From Micromonospora saelicesensis (GTDB lineage Bacteria > Actinomycetota > Actinomycetes > Mycobacteriales > Micromonosporaceae): a stretch of 64,000 nucleotides of DNA. Of this stretch, positions 16,997 through 25,505 are shown piece after piece. The notes beneath the pieces were generated by a model. The model was not told the origin of the DNA. It searched no databases and saw nothing but the letters and a program-made list of their open reading frames with translations. The position numbers and the translations under genes are program-made. The stretch lies in contig NZ_FMCR01000001.1 of the NCBI RefSeq assembly GCF_900091575.1, positions 186,001 to 250,000 of the forward strand, written 5' to 3'. Numbering within the stretch: position 1 is the first letter of the stretch; each line of letters starts with the position of its first letter.

Positions 16997-17533
16997 ATGG
17001 CGAGCGTGAGTCTGCGCTTCGTCCTCGATCCTGACCTGACCCCGCAGCTGCGTGCCGAGATCGTCGACCTCTGGGTGGACGTCAGCAACGCCGGCGGGGC
17101 GGTCGGTTTCGTGCCACCGGTCACCGCCACCGACGTGCACGTCACCGCCGATCCGACCTTCGCCGGCATCGCGGACGGACCGGACCGGCTGCTGGTCGGC
17201 TACTCCGGGGACCGGCTGGCGGCAATGCTGATCTTCAGTGACAACCGTTTTCCGCTCACGGCGCACTGGTGTGTGGTGAAGCGGGTCATGGTCCACCCGG
17301 ACGCCCAGGGTGCCGGCTACGGCTCGGCGCTGATGATGGAGGCCACCCGGCTGGGCAGGGCGTTGGGCCACGAGGCGCTGCACGTCACGGTGCGCGACGG
17401 CCTGGGGTTGGACAAGTTCTACGGTCGCCTCGGGTACCGGGAGATCGGCCGGCTGCCGGGCGCGCTGCGGGTGGCCCCCGATGACGACCGGGACGAGATT
17501 CTGATGTGGCTCGATCTGACGGTTGCCGACTGA
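16997..17533 (+). CDS. GNAT family N-acetyltransferase
   Basis: A 178-residue single-domain acetyltransferase. The acetyl-CoA binding motif A is VKRVMVHPDAQGAGYGSALMMEATRLGRALG (the QGAGYG loop at about residues 106-111), followed by motif B LGLDKFYGRLGYREIGRLPGAL. The acceptor substrate is unknown. It converges with the expansin gene with a 4-base gap. Confidence 0.85.
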   Translation: MASVSLRFVLDPDLTPQLRAEIVDLWVDVSNAGGAVGFVPPVTATDVHVTADPTFAGIADGPDRLLVGYSGDRLAAMLIFSDNRFPLTAHWCVVKRVMVHPDAQGAGYGSALMMEATRLGRALGHEALHVTVRDGLGLDKFYGRLGYREIGRLPGALRVAPDDDRDEILMWLDLTVAD

Positions 17534-17537
17534 GCGG

Positions 17538-18527
17538 TCAGCCCCCGCACCACCGGGCGTTCGCCCGGGGCGAGCTGGTGATCGGCGCGTCGGTGGCCGG
17601 AGCGCTCGTCCTCGCCACCTCGACCGAGCGACGGGTCGGCGTCGGCGTGACGGCGGGTCGGCTGCTCGGCGGTCGGGTCGAGGCCGGCGTACGGCGTGTG
17701 GCGGCCCCGGCACCGGGTGCGTACATCCGGACGGTGCTGTTCTGCACCTGGCCCGGTGCCATCCGGATGCCGCCGACGGTGGCCCGGTTGCCGTACACGT
17801 CGGTGACCCGGACGTTGAACGGGCCCGGCCCGGCGCCGGAGGCGATCAGCCAGTAGTTGTAGTCCTGCCGGGCGGCCGACTGCCAGGGGTCGCTGTCACG
17901 CTGCCGGACCTCGACGGACCGCAGCGGGTTGCCGTGGTTGCCGACGCGGACGGCGAACCACCACTGCGACGCGCCCTCCTTGATCCGGAAGGTGAGTGGT
18001 CCGGGCAGCGGCGGGTTGACCACCGCGCGGTAGGTGACCGGAACGAGGCCCTGGACCGGGTCGGCGATCCGGGCGAACGCCTCGCGGGACAGGTCGAGGT
18101 GCCCGGGCTCGCACTCCGGGCACTGGTCCATGATGAGCACCCGGACGGTGCCCTTGGGGCCGACGACGTCGAGGAATCCGCCGCAGGCGGCACCGGCGGA
18201 GTATTCGGTCGGACCGAGCGCGACGTAGAGCCGGTTGGCCGGGGCGGCCGGGTTCGAGCAGTTGCCGCCGGCGCCCTTGGAGTCGTAGAAGGTGGCCTTG
18301 CCGGTGTGTGTGGCGTTGCCGGTGGGCGGCGCTGCGGCCAGCGTCCGGCCGGCGGCGCAGGCCGGGGTGGAGCCGGAGCGCAGGGTGAGGGTGAGCCCGA
18401 GCGTCGCCGCGAGGACTGTGACGCCGGTGGCGACCAGCCAGGGCTTCGCGCCGGACGACGGCGCGGGCCGGTCCTCTGGAGGATGGTCCAGGTCGATGTT
18501 GATGTCGACAGCGCTTCCGTCCGTCAC
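17538..18527 (-). CDS. Bacterial expansin-like protein (EXLX1 type)
   Basis: A 329-residue secreted protein that loosens plant cell-wall polymers without hydrolysis. It has a cytoplasmic N terminus, one hydrophobic segment (about residues 33-52), then domain 1, a double-psi beta-barrel (HTGKATFYDSKGAGGNCS to MDQCPECEPGHLDLSREAF). The conserved Asp is in the MDQCPEC block. Domain 2 (CBM63-like) covers PLTFRIKEGASQWWFAVRVGNHGNPLRSVEV to about residue 265. A low-complexity Ser/Thr/Pro/Arg tail of about 60 residues follows. It fits with the GH12-CBM2 glucanase at the other end of the window. Confidence 0.88.
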   Translation of the reverse strand: MTDGSAVDINIDLDHPPEDRPAPSSGAKPWLVATGVTVLAATLGLTLTLRSGSTPACAAGRTLAAAPPTGNATHTGKATFYDSKGAGGNCSNPAAPANRLYVALGPTEYSAGAACGGFLDVVGPKGTVRVLIMDQCPECEPGHLDLSREAFARIADPVQGLVPVTYRAVVNPPLPGPLTFRIKEGASQWWFAVRVGNHGNPLRSVEVRQRDSDPWQSAARQDYNYWLIASGAGPGPFNVRVTDVYGNRATVGGIRMAPGQVQNSTVRMYAPGAGAATRRTPASTRPPSSRPAVTPTPTRRSVEVARTSAPATDAPITSSPRANARWCGG

Positions 18528-18637
18528 GACGGCGATGCTGCCGGACCCGGTCGGGTACCGACAAGCGGGCTAAGCCAAAGCTAAGACAGCATCGACGGAC
18601 GGTGACCGTGGGGTGCCGATTGCTGGTCGGCGGCCGG

Positions 18638-19456
18638 TCAGGGCGCGACGGCGATCGGGGCGTGCACCGCCAGGGGTCCGGTGTCGAGCGGTACCAGGTT
18701 CAGTCCGAAGAGGAGTTTCTGCTTGACGTTGCGGTGCCGCCCGAGGGTGCGCAGCGGCTCCTTGGTGCGTACCCCGGTCTCCTGGTCGGTGGTGGTCACC
18801 ACGCAGCGGTCGCACGGCCCGGCGGCCTGGAACATCCGGTCGCCGATGCGCAGCCGCCGACCCACCCAGTCGTCCTCGGCCCAGGCCGGCGCACCGCCGA
18901 CGACCAGGTTGGGTCGGAACCGGGTCATCGGCACCGGTTCCTCGCCCGCCTCGGCCAGCCAGTCGTTGAGGGCGTCGAGGGAGGCGGCGTTCGCCAGCAG
19001 CACCGGGTAGGCGTCGGCAAAACTGACCTGGTCACCGGTGTCGTGTTCGCGGGTCCCGGCGGCCAGGTGGCGGGTCGGCTGGGCCAGCCAGACCAGTCGG
19101 ACCGGTCGGCCGAGCAGGGCGCCGAGCCACTCGTCGGCCGCTTGGCCGGCCGGCAGCGCGGGAACCGGGAAGGTGCGGCTGCGAAAGGTACGGACCGCGA
19201 CCGGTTCGCCGCCGGCCGGTTCGGGCACGTCGAGGTCGGGTTGCCCGTCGGCGCGCAGCGACACACCCCCAGGGCGCACGGAGGCGCGCAGGTCGACGAG
19301 CCGGGTCGTGTCCCGCTGGGTGACGCCGACTCCGTCGGCGTCCACGACCATCCAGCGCCGGTCGCCGGCCAGGCCCCACTGGTGCACGAACGCGCCGTCG
19401 TGGTCGAGCCGGTGACAACCCTTGATGGGGTACGTGTGAATCGAGGTCAGCCGCAC
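18638..19456 (-). CDS. MOSC domain protein (mARC-like molybdenum cofactor enzyme)
   Basis: A 272-residue protein with an N-terminal beta-barrel MOSC_N domain (MRLTSIHTYPIKGCHRL, GLAGDRRWMVVD) and a C-terminal MOSC domain containing the conserved RFRPNLVVGG and the Moco-ligand Cys region AAGPCDRCVVTTTDQETG. Family members reduce N-hydroxylated compounds or carry sulfur for the cofactor; the substrate is not predictable. It ends 110 bases from the expansin start on the same strand and follows the methyltransferase gene by 4 bases. Confidence 0.85.
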   Translation of the reverse strand: MRLTSIHTYPIKGCHRLDHDGAFVHQWGLAGDRRWMVVDADGVGVTQRDTTRLVDLRASVRPGGVSLRADGQPDLDVPEPAGGEPVAVRTFRSRTFPVPALPAGQAADEWLGALLGRPVRLVWLAQPTRHLAAGTREHDTGDQVSFADAYPVLLANAASLDALNDWLAEAGEEPVPMTRFRPNLVVGGAPAWAEDDWVGRRLRIGDRMFQAAGPCDRCVVTTTDQETGVRTKEPLRTLGRHRNVKQKLLFGLNLVPLDTGPLAVHAPIAVAP

Positions 19457-19460
19457 CCGG

Positions 19461-20294
19461 CTACCATGCCACGCCGATCCCGTCGCCCGGGTACCAGTGG
19501 TTGGCCGGGCTCTCCCGGTAGGCGAGGAACCGCCGGCCGGTGCGTTCGGCGTGTTCGGCGAGCACGTTGGTGCTGGTGACGTTGTCGGTGAGCAGGATCG
19601 CGCCGGGGGCGAGCTTGGGCTCCACGGCGTCGAACTCGCGCTTCTCGTGGGCGCGGCTGTGGTCGCTGTCGTGCAGGAACAGGTCGACCGGGCGGTCCAG
19701 CGCGCCGATCGAGGCGATCGAGTCGCCGATCACCAGGTCGACGACCTCCGACCACGGCGCGACCCGGGCGAGGTAGCCGGCCTCGGGGTTGATGTCCAGG
19801 GAGGTGACCCGGCCCGGGTGCCCCTCCTGCGCGTTGCGCAGCAGGGCGGACGCCAGGACGACGCTGCCGAGTCCCTTGTCGACACCGGTCTCGACGACGT
19901 GGGCGGGGCGGGTGGCACGGACGATGGCGTACCAGCCGATCCGCCGGGCGTAGCGGATCTCCTTGTCGGCGAGACCCCGCCGGTCGGAGGCGGCGATCGC
20001 CGCCAGAAGGTGCTGGCGCAGGCCGTCGTCCGACTCGATCTCGCCGAGGTACGCCCGTACCTGTTTGACCGGGATGTCGCAGACCACGCTGACGAACCAG
20101 GCGAGGTGGTTGCGGCTCAACGAGGTGAGGTCGTACGTGTAGTTGTGGTGCTCGCGGGAGGTCAGCAGCCAGCGCGCCGAGTGGCGCAGCACCTTCGCGT
20201 CGTGCCGCGCGATCGTGCGAAGCCTCTTGGGAAAGGCGGCGATCGGGGCGAGTGGGGTACGCGCGACGGCCCGTCGGAGCTTGATTCGATCCAC
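19461..20294 (-). CDS. Class I SAM-dependent methyltransferase
   Basis: A 277-residue cytoplasmic protein. A helical N-terminal part (residues 1-110) precedes a Methyltransf_24-type Rossmann domain. Motif I is HVVETGVDKGLGSVVLASAL, the acidic ribose-binding residue is in VTSLDINPEAGYLA and LFLHDSDHSRAHEKREFD is the motif IV region. It is four bases upstream of the MOSC gene on the same strand, likely an operon. Substrate unknown; it lies just before the divergent exopolysaccharide locus and could modify a sugar, but that is inference. Confidence 0.8.
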   Translation of the reverse strand: MDRIKLRRAVARTPLAPIAAFPKRLRTIARHDAKVLRHSARWLLTSREHHNYTYDLTSLSRNHLAWFVSVVCDIPVKQVRAYLGEIESDDGLRQHLLAAIAASDRRGLADKEIRYARRIGWYAIVRATRPAHVVETGVDKGLGSVVLASALLRNAQEGHPGRVTSLDINPEAGYLARVAPWSEVVDLVIGDSIASIGALDRPVDLFLHDSDHSRAHEKREFDAVEPKLAPGAILLTDNVTSTNVLAEHAERTGRRFLAYRESPANHWYPGDGIGVAW

Positions 20295-20533
20295 GGGTGC
20301 CGTTGTAGCAGGGTTCGGACGGCAGCGGGAGGGTCATCGCGAAAGCCGATGGTTACGTTGTTCCCGCCCTCCCGTCGAGGCAGCAGAATAGGGCCTGGGA
20401 AGCGCTCCCGGGCCGGCGTTACCGGCAGTCCGTCCGGACGCAGGGCCGGGTTGGCCGCACCGGTCGGCAGGCGTGCGATACCCGAAAGGACGAGGGTGCA
20501 CGGCAGGCACGCGCAATCAGTAGCATCGCCGGC

Positions 20534-21607
20534 ATGTCTGGTGCTCAGCGGTACACCGATGCCGACACCGAATTCTTCGATCCACACGCAGCCGATCCGC
20601 ACGAGGATGTCCCGGCCGGGGGCAAGCGGCGACGTCGTGGCCCTCGCTGGCGTCGCGTCCTCGTCACCTGCCTGGTAGTCGCGGCGATCCTGGGCGGCGG
20701 CAGCATGATCGGTGGCGCCCTCTATCTCCGCTCTGTCGAGAAGGACATCGACCGGGTGGATGCCTTCGCCGACGTTCCCGAGGAGGGGCGTCCGCAGGCG
20801 GTGGCAAACGGCGCGATGAACATCCTGATCCTGGGGAGCGATTCCCGCGACCCGGAGAGCACTGGCGGCTCGCGCACGGACACCATCATCGTCGCGCACA
20901 TCCCGAAGGACCGGTCCAGCGCGCAACTCGTCTCGATCCCTCGGGACACATGGGTGAACGTGCCGAAGGCGAAGAACGGGGGGCACGGCGGCCGCGACGC
21001 GAAGATCAACGCAGCGTACGCCTGGGGTGGCATTCCGCTGATGGTGCAAACAGTCGAATCGTTCACCACGGTGCGAATCGACCACGTCATGATTGTGGAC
21101 TTCGCCGGCTTCAAGGAAATCATCGACGCCCTGGACGGCGTCGACATCAACGCGGAGAAGTCGTTCACGTCGATCCACCCGCCGTTCCGCAAGTTCGAGC
21201 AGGGAATGCAGCGGATGGACGGTGAGACGGCCCTGGACTACTCCCGCCAGCGCAAACAGTTCGCCGACGGCGACTTCGCCCGCATCCGTCACCAGCAGCA
21301 GGTCATCAAGGCCATCCTCGACAAGGCCGTGTCCGGCGGCATCGTCACCAATCCCGGGCGGCTCAACTCCTTCGTCAAGGCGACCTCGAGCGCCGTGTCG
21401 GTGGACGAGAAGATGTCGCTCGTCAGCATGGCGACAGACCTGCGGAACCTTCGCGGCCGTAACCTCACCTTCGTCACCAGCCCGACGAAGGGCACCGGCC
21501 GAGTGGGCAGCGAGAGCGTCGTCTTCGCGAACACCGAGAAGGCGAAGACCTTCTACGATGCCGTGCGCCGGGACTCCGTCGACGAGATTCTCGCCAGTTC
21601 CAAGTAA
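20534..21607 (+). CDS. LytR-CpsA-Psr (LCP) family glycopolymer ligase
   Basis: A 357-residue membrane-anchored enzyme expected to transfer a polyprenyl-linked glycopolymer to peptidoglycan. A basic cytoplasmic tail and one helix (about residues 41-63) lead to the LCP domain with NILILGSDSRD, GGSRTDTIIVAHIPKD, SIPRDTWVNVP and DYSRQRKQFADGDFARIRHQQQV, the motifs that hold pyrophosphate and Mg2+. It is the first gene of the exopolysaccharide locus and is followed by the sugar transferase 85 bases on. Confidence 0.93.
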   Translation: MSGAQRYTDADTEFFDPHAADPHEDVPAGGKRRRRGPRWRRVLVTCLVVAAILGGGSMIGGALYLRSVEKDIDRVDAFADVPEEGRPQAVANGAMNILILGSDSRDPESTGGSRTDTIIVAHIPKDRSSAQLVSIPRDTWVNVPKAKNGGHGGRDAKINAAYAWGGIPLMVQTVESFTTVRIDHVMIVDFAGFKEIIDALDGVDINAEKSFTSIHPPFRKFEQGMQRMDGETALDYSRQRKQFADGDFARIRHQQQVIKAILDKAVSGGIVTNPGRLNSFVKATSSAVSVDEKMSLVSMATDLRNLRGRNLTFVTSPTKGTGRVGSESVVFANTEKAKTFYDAVRRDSVDEILASSK

Positions 21608-21692
21608 CACCCCAGGCCGGTGGCTGTTGCCGGCCACCTTGTCTCGAATTACGGACCGGCCAGGTCAGCCGGCCCTCACGGGGAGGTCCATA

Positions 21693-23384
21693 ATGTCCAA
21701 TCAGCCCGCCATGTGGCATCGGCCGGCACCGGCCGATGACCGCGACGGCAACGCCACCGATGCCCAGGGCGACGGTGAGGGGGACGACGAGGGGAGCCTC
21801 GGCGGGAGTCGCCCTCCCGCCTACCAATCTCCCGGCTATCAGTCTGCCGGTTACCAGACGCCCGGTTACCAGACTTCCGGTCACCAGACTCCTGGTTACC
21901 AGACTCCCGGCTACCAGACTCCGGCCTTCCCCTCGCCCGCCGACCGGCGCTCGGCCCCGCCCGCACCCGCGCCTGCGCCTGCGCCTGCGCCTGCGCCTGA
22001 AGAGCACGAGCCTCGCGCCGGCCTGGACACGACCGCTGTCCTGCCGTACGCCGGCTCGCGCGCCTCGACCCGGACCCGGTGGCTGCGGGCCTGGATGATG
22101 ACCGCGCCGGTCGACGTCCTGGCGCTGCTGACGCCGCTGCTGGTCACTCAGCAGTACTGGCGCGGCACCCTGGCCATGACGGTCCTGACCGTGATCGTCT
22201 TCGCCAGCGGCGGCCTCTACCGGGCACGACGGCACGTGAGCTTCCTCGACGAGTTGCCGAGCCTCTGCGGGCGTCTGTTGGCCGCGGCGTCCGCGGTCGC
22301 CATCGTCGCGGCGATGCGCCACGAATCCGCCGAGTACGTCTTCAGCTTCACCCGCGGTGTCGCCGCGTCGGCGGGGCTGGTCATCCTCGGGCGGGCTGTC
22401 ACCCGCGAATTCGCCATCGTCGCCCGCAAGCGCCGGTGGGTCGAGCACAACACCATCATCGTCGGCAGTGGCCCCACCGCCGTGGAACTCGCCCGGCTCC
22501 TGCGCCGATACCCCCAGTACGGCCTGCGCTTCGTGGGTTGTGTCGACACCCCGGACGGCCCGTCGGCGCTGCCGCTGATCGGATCCCTCGACGACCTCGA
22601 CAGCCTCGTACGGCTGCGCGAGTGCGACGTGGTGATCGTCGCGGACGCGAGCTGCTCCGAGACCTCACTCATGGAGATCCTGGCCCGGCCACGGACGGCG
22701 GAGTGCGACCTGTGGGCGGCCACCCCCCTCTGGGGGTCCCGTTCGCACGGCGACCACATCGGCGCGGTTCCGGTCGTCAGCATCGGCGACATCACCCTCT
22801 CCGGCCCGCAGTCCGCGCTCAAGCGCGCGTCGGACATCGCGTTCGCCTCGGTGGCGCTGCTCCTGCTGAGCCCGGTGCTCCTCGTCTGCGCGGTCGCCAC
22901 GCTCATCGACGGCGGCCCCGGCATCTTCTTCTACCAGGAGCGCATCGGTCGGCACGGCCGACCTTTCAACATCATCAAGTTCCGGTCCATGCGCCCCGTC
23001 GACGAGCACGAGTCGCAGACCAACTGGTCCATCGCCAACGACCGGCGGGTGGGGCCGATCGGTCGGATCATGCGCAGGACCTCCCTCGACGAACTGCCGC
23101 AGCTCTGGAACATCCTCCGTGGCGACATGAGCGTGGTCGGCCCCCGGCCCGAGCGCCCCTACTTCGTCGAGAAGTTCTCGGCCGAATACCCCCAGTACGC
23201 GATGCGCCACCGCGTCCCGGTCGGGCTCACCGGCCTGGCGCAGGTCAGCGGGTTGCGCGGCGACACCCCGATCTCCGACCGGGCCCGCTTCGACAACTAC
23301 TACATCGAGAACTGGTCCCTCTGGCTCGACGTCAAGGTGGTGCTCCGTACGGTGACCGAGGTGTTCCGCGCCGGCGGCCGCTGA
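21693..23384 (+). CDS. Polyprenyl-phosphate sugar-1-phosphate transferase (WbaP/ExoY-type) with repeat-rich N terminus
   Basis: A 563-residue initiating transferase that loads the first sugar-phosphate onto undecaprenyl phosphate. The ATG is chosen for GGGAGG 6 bases upstream. Residues 1-115 are low-complexity: seven YQTPG-like pentapeptides (21822-21926) and a Pro-Ala run. Then come four or five membrane helices, a Rossmann-like CoA-binding-type domain (NTIIVGSGPTAVELARLLRR) and the catalytic C-terminal domain. This has KRASDIAFASVALLLLSPV, FFYQERIGRHGRPFNIIKFRSM, RRTSLDELPQLWNILRGDMSVVGPRPERPYFV and TGLAQVSGLRGDT. The first sugar is not predictable. It starts the assembly genes of the locus. 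Confidence 0.93.
   Translation: MSNQPAMWHRPAPADDRDGNATDAQGDGEGDDEGSLGGSRPPAYQSPGYQSAGYQTPGYQTSGHQTPGYQTPGYQTPAFPSPADRRSAPPAPAPAPAPAPAPEEHEPRAGLDTTAVLPYAGSRASTRTRWLRAWMMTAPVDVLALLTPLLVTQQYWRGTLAMTVLTVIVFASGGLYRARRHVSFLDELPSLCGRLLAAASAVAIVAAMRHESAEYVFSFTRGVAASAGLVILGRAVTREFAIVARKRRWVEHNTIIVGSGPTAVELARLLRRYPQYGLRFVGCVDTPDGPSALPLIGSLDDLDSLVRLRECDVVIVADASCSETSLMEILARPRTAECDLWAATPLWGSRSHGDHIGAVPVVSIGDITLSGPQSALKRASDIAFASVALLLLSPVLLVCAVATLIDGGPGIFFYQERIGRHGRPFNIIKFRSMRPVDEHESQTNWSIANDRRVGPIGRIMRRTSLDELPQLWNILRGDMSVVGPRPERPYFVEKFSAEYPQYAMRHRVPVGLTGLAQVSGLRGDTPISDRARFDNYYIENWSLWLDVKVVLRTVTEVFRAGGR
21822..21926 (+). repeat. 15-bp tandem repeat encoding YQTPG-like units
   Basis: Seven in-frame imperfect copies of a 15-base unit (TACCAGACTCCCGGC-like) lie in the sugar transferase coding region. 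A 6-bp Pro-Ala repeat follows at about 21958-21999. Copy number could vary between strains without breaking the frame. Confidence 0.9.
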
Positions 23385-23401
23385 TCCGCCCACGCACCGA
23401 G

Positions 23402-23440
23402 ACACCGCCGGGTACGGCCGTTGGCCGTACCCGGCGGTGT
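23402..23440. terminator. Strong hairpin inside the exopolysaccharide locus
   Basis: An exact 18-bp stem around a 3-base GTT loop (23420-23422) lies 18 bases after the sugar transferase stop and 33 bases before the GT2 start. It can act as a terminator or attenuator splitting the locus into two transcripts, or protect the upstream mRNA end. No U-tract follows. Confidence 0.6.
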
Positions 23441-23472
23441 GCCGGTCGTACCCCCAACGCATGGAGAACGCA

Positions 23473-24438
23473 ATGCCGAACGTATCCGTCGTGATCCCCA
23501 CCACGGGCCGCCCCAGCATCGCCGACGCGGTGCTCTCCGCCCGATCCCAGCAGGGCGCATCCGTACACATCGTGGTCGTCTGTGACACCCCGGAGGTGCC
23601 GCAGACGGTGCGGGACCTGGGGCAGCACATCGACCGGGTGGTCTGCACCGGCGGCGGCCGGCGCGGGTCGTACGCCCGCAACCTCGGAGTCACCCACGCC
23701 ATCCCGGGCAGCCACGTCGCGTTCCTCGACGACGACGACACCTGGCTGCCGACCAAGCTCGCGGCACAGGTTCCCGCGCTCGAACGGGTCGCGGCGGCCG
23801 GGTTCCGCCCCGTCGTGTCATCCCGGATCCTGCAACGGAAGGACGGCGCCGAGCCGCTGCCGGCACCGGCCCCCGCCGAGGTGATCCCCGACGGCATGCT
23901 GCCGGAGGACTACCTGTTCCGCCGCCGTCACCTCGGCATCGGCCGGCAGTCGCTGCCCACGTCGACGCTCCTGACCACGTACGAGTTGGCGACCGAGTGC
24001 CGTTGGGACGAGACGCTCCCCCGGCACCAGGACTGGGACTGGCTGGTCCGGGTCGCCCGGCTGCCCCGGGTGAAGATCGTCCAGGTGGAGGAGGCGACAG
24101 CCGTCTACACGGTGGGCAGCCCCGGGTCGATCTCGGCCGGCGCCGACTGGCGTACCTCGTGGCACTGGGCGCAGCGCTGGGAGGGGGTGTGGGCGCCGGG
24201 GACCTTCTCGGACTTCATCGCGGCCCAGACCCTCCGCTACGCTCTCCAGGCCCGAGACCGGGAGGGCGTGCGGGAGATGGTGCGGGCGATCCGCCGCAAC
24301 TCACCTCCGTCCGCCCGGAACGCGGTGCTGGCGGCGCTCGGGCTCGTACCCCGGTCGACCCTGGAACGGGTCGCCATGCGCAAGTCGAAGGCCTCCAGCA
24401 GCCCCACTCGACCGCTCGAGACCGAACGGCCACACTGA
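23473..24438 (+). CDS. Family 2 glycosyltransferase
   Basis: A 321-residue cytoplasmic GT-A enzyme. It starts VSVVIPTTGRPSIADAVLSA, has the nucleotide-metal motif VAFLDDDDTWLP and an acceptor-side motif RHQDWDWLVRVAR that fits the ED/W region. The ATG at 23473 has GGAG eight bases upstream; another ATG at 23461 is in frame. The stop overlaps the next start (TGATG), so translation is coupled. It probably adds one sugar to the lipid-linked repeat unit; donor unknown. Confidence 0.9.
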   Translation: MPNVSVVIPTTGRPSIADAVLSARSQQGASVHIVVVCDTPEVPQTVRDLGQHIDRVVCTGGGRRGSYARNLGVTHAIPGSHVAFLDDDDTWLPTKLAAQVPALERVAAAGFRPVVSSRILQRKDGAEPLPAPAPAEVIPDGMLPEDYLFRRRHLGIGRQSLPTSTLLTTYELATECRWDETLPRHQDWDWLVRVARLPRVKIVQVEEATAVYTVGSPGSISAGADWRTSWHWAQRWEGVWAPGTFSDFIAAQTLRYALQARDREGVREMVRAIRRNSPPSARNAVLAALGLVPRSTLERVAMRKSKASSSPTRPLETERPH

Positions 24439-25505
24439 TGCGTCTGCACTTCGTACTGCCGCAGCTCGAACCGCTCTACGGCATGGAGCTGGCGGCGGCG
24501 CTCCTGATCCGCGGCCTCCAGGCCCAGGGCGTCGAGGTCTCGGCAACTGTCGTGTCCCGGGGGGTCCCCGCCGAACTGGCCGACCTGACCGTCGACACCC
24601 TGGGCCTCGGTTCCCGGATCACCCGGTTGATGGAGTCTGTTCCGCCGCTGCGGCGGCGCCTACAGAACCTGGCACCGGACGTCCAGATCGTGGCCAGCGG
24701 CCTGTGGGGCAGCGTGCCCGTCGGTGCCGCCCTCGCCGGGTCCGGCCGCAGCTACGTCGCCTGGGAGCACTCCCTGCTGCCGGAACGTCTGCGGATCGAC
24801 CGACGGGTGCGCACGCTCGCCCGGTTCTCGCGGCTCAAGGGCCTGCGTCCACGGCTCGTCGTCGCCGTCTCCAACGGTGTCGCCCGCACGGTCCAGGAGC
24901 TGGCGCCGGGGCAGCCGGTGGTCGCCATCACCAACCCGATGCCACCTCGGCCCTTCGTCGCACCACGCGAGGTGGTGGACCGCCGGCGGATCAACCTCCT
25001 CACCACGGCCGCCTTCCGCCCGTACAAGAACCACTCCTGCGCCATTTCCGCGCTGGCCCTGCTGCCGGAGGCGTACCACCTCACGCTCGCCGGCGACGGC
25101 GAGGAGCGGGACCTGCTGCACGCGAAGGCCCAGGAACTGGGTGTGCAACACCGGACCTCGTTCCTCGGACGGGTGCCGGGTGTCGCCCAGCTACTCGCCG
25201 AAGCGGACCTCCTGGTCCACCCGTCTCGGGCCGAGACCTTCGGGTTCAGCCTGGTCGAGGCCGCCGAGGCGGGCCTGCCGGTGGCGGCCCTCCCGGTGCC
25301 CGCGCTGGACGAGATGATCCCGACCTTCGTGCCTGGCGCGTTGGCGGCGGACACGTCGCCGGCCGCCCTCGCGGACACGGTGCTCCGGCTGACCGGTGCC
25401 CAGCGGCCGACACTGGCCGACTTCGAGAAGTCCTGGCACGCCCGGTGCGCGGCACTGGACCCCGCCGAGGTCGGCCGCCAGTGGGTGGAGGCGTTGAACC
25501 GGTGA
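24438..25505 (+). CDS. Family 4-type glycosyltransferase
   Basis: A 355-residue GT-B enzyme. The N-terminal acceptor domain begins MRLHFVLPQLEPLYGMELAAALL. The C-terminal domain has NLLTTAAFRPYKNHSCAISALALL, HLTLAGDGEERDLL, FLGRVPGVAQLLAEADLLVHPSRAETFGFSLVEAAEAGLPVA, which contains the EX7E motif (ETFGFSLVE). Start and stop overlap with both neighbours (TGATG and GTGA), so the four assembly genes are translationally coupled. Confidence 0.92.
   Translation: MRLHFVLPQLEPLYGMELAAALLIRGLQAQGVEVSATVVSRGVPAELADLTVDTLGLGSRITRLMESVPPLRRRLQNLAPDVQIVASGLWGSVPVGAALAGSGRSYVAWEHSLLPERLRIDRRVRTLARFSRLKGLRPRLVVAVSNGVARTVQELAPGQPVVAITNPMPPRPFVAPREVVDRRRINLLTTAAFRPYKNHSCAISALALLPEAYHLTLAGDGEERDLLHAKAQELGVQHRTSFLGRVPGVAQLLAEADLLVHPSRAETFGFSLVEAAEAGLPVAALPVPALDEMIPTFVPGALAADTSPAALADTVLRLTGAQRPTLADFEKSWHARCAALDPAEVGRQWVEALNR

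Noticed and set aside
20397..20410. GGGAAGCGCTCCCG, similar to a LacI-family/CebR box, upstream of the LCP gene
   Set aside because: The two half-sites do not match exactly and there is one extra base compared with the CebR consensus. With no supporting sugar-catabolic gene it was not called.
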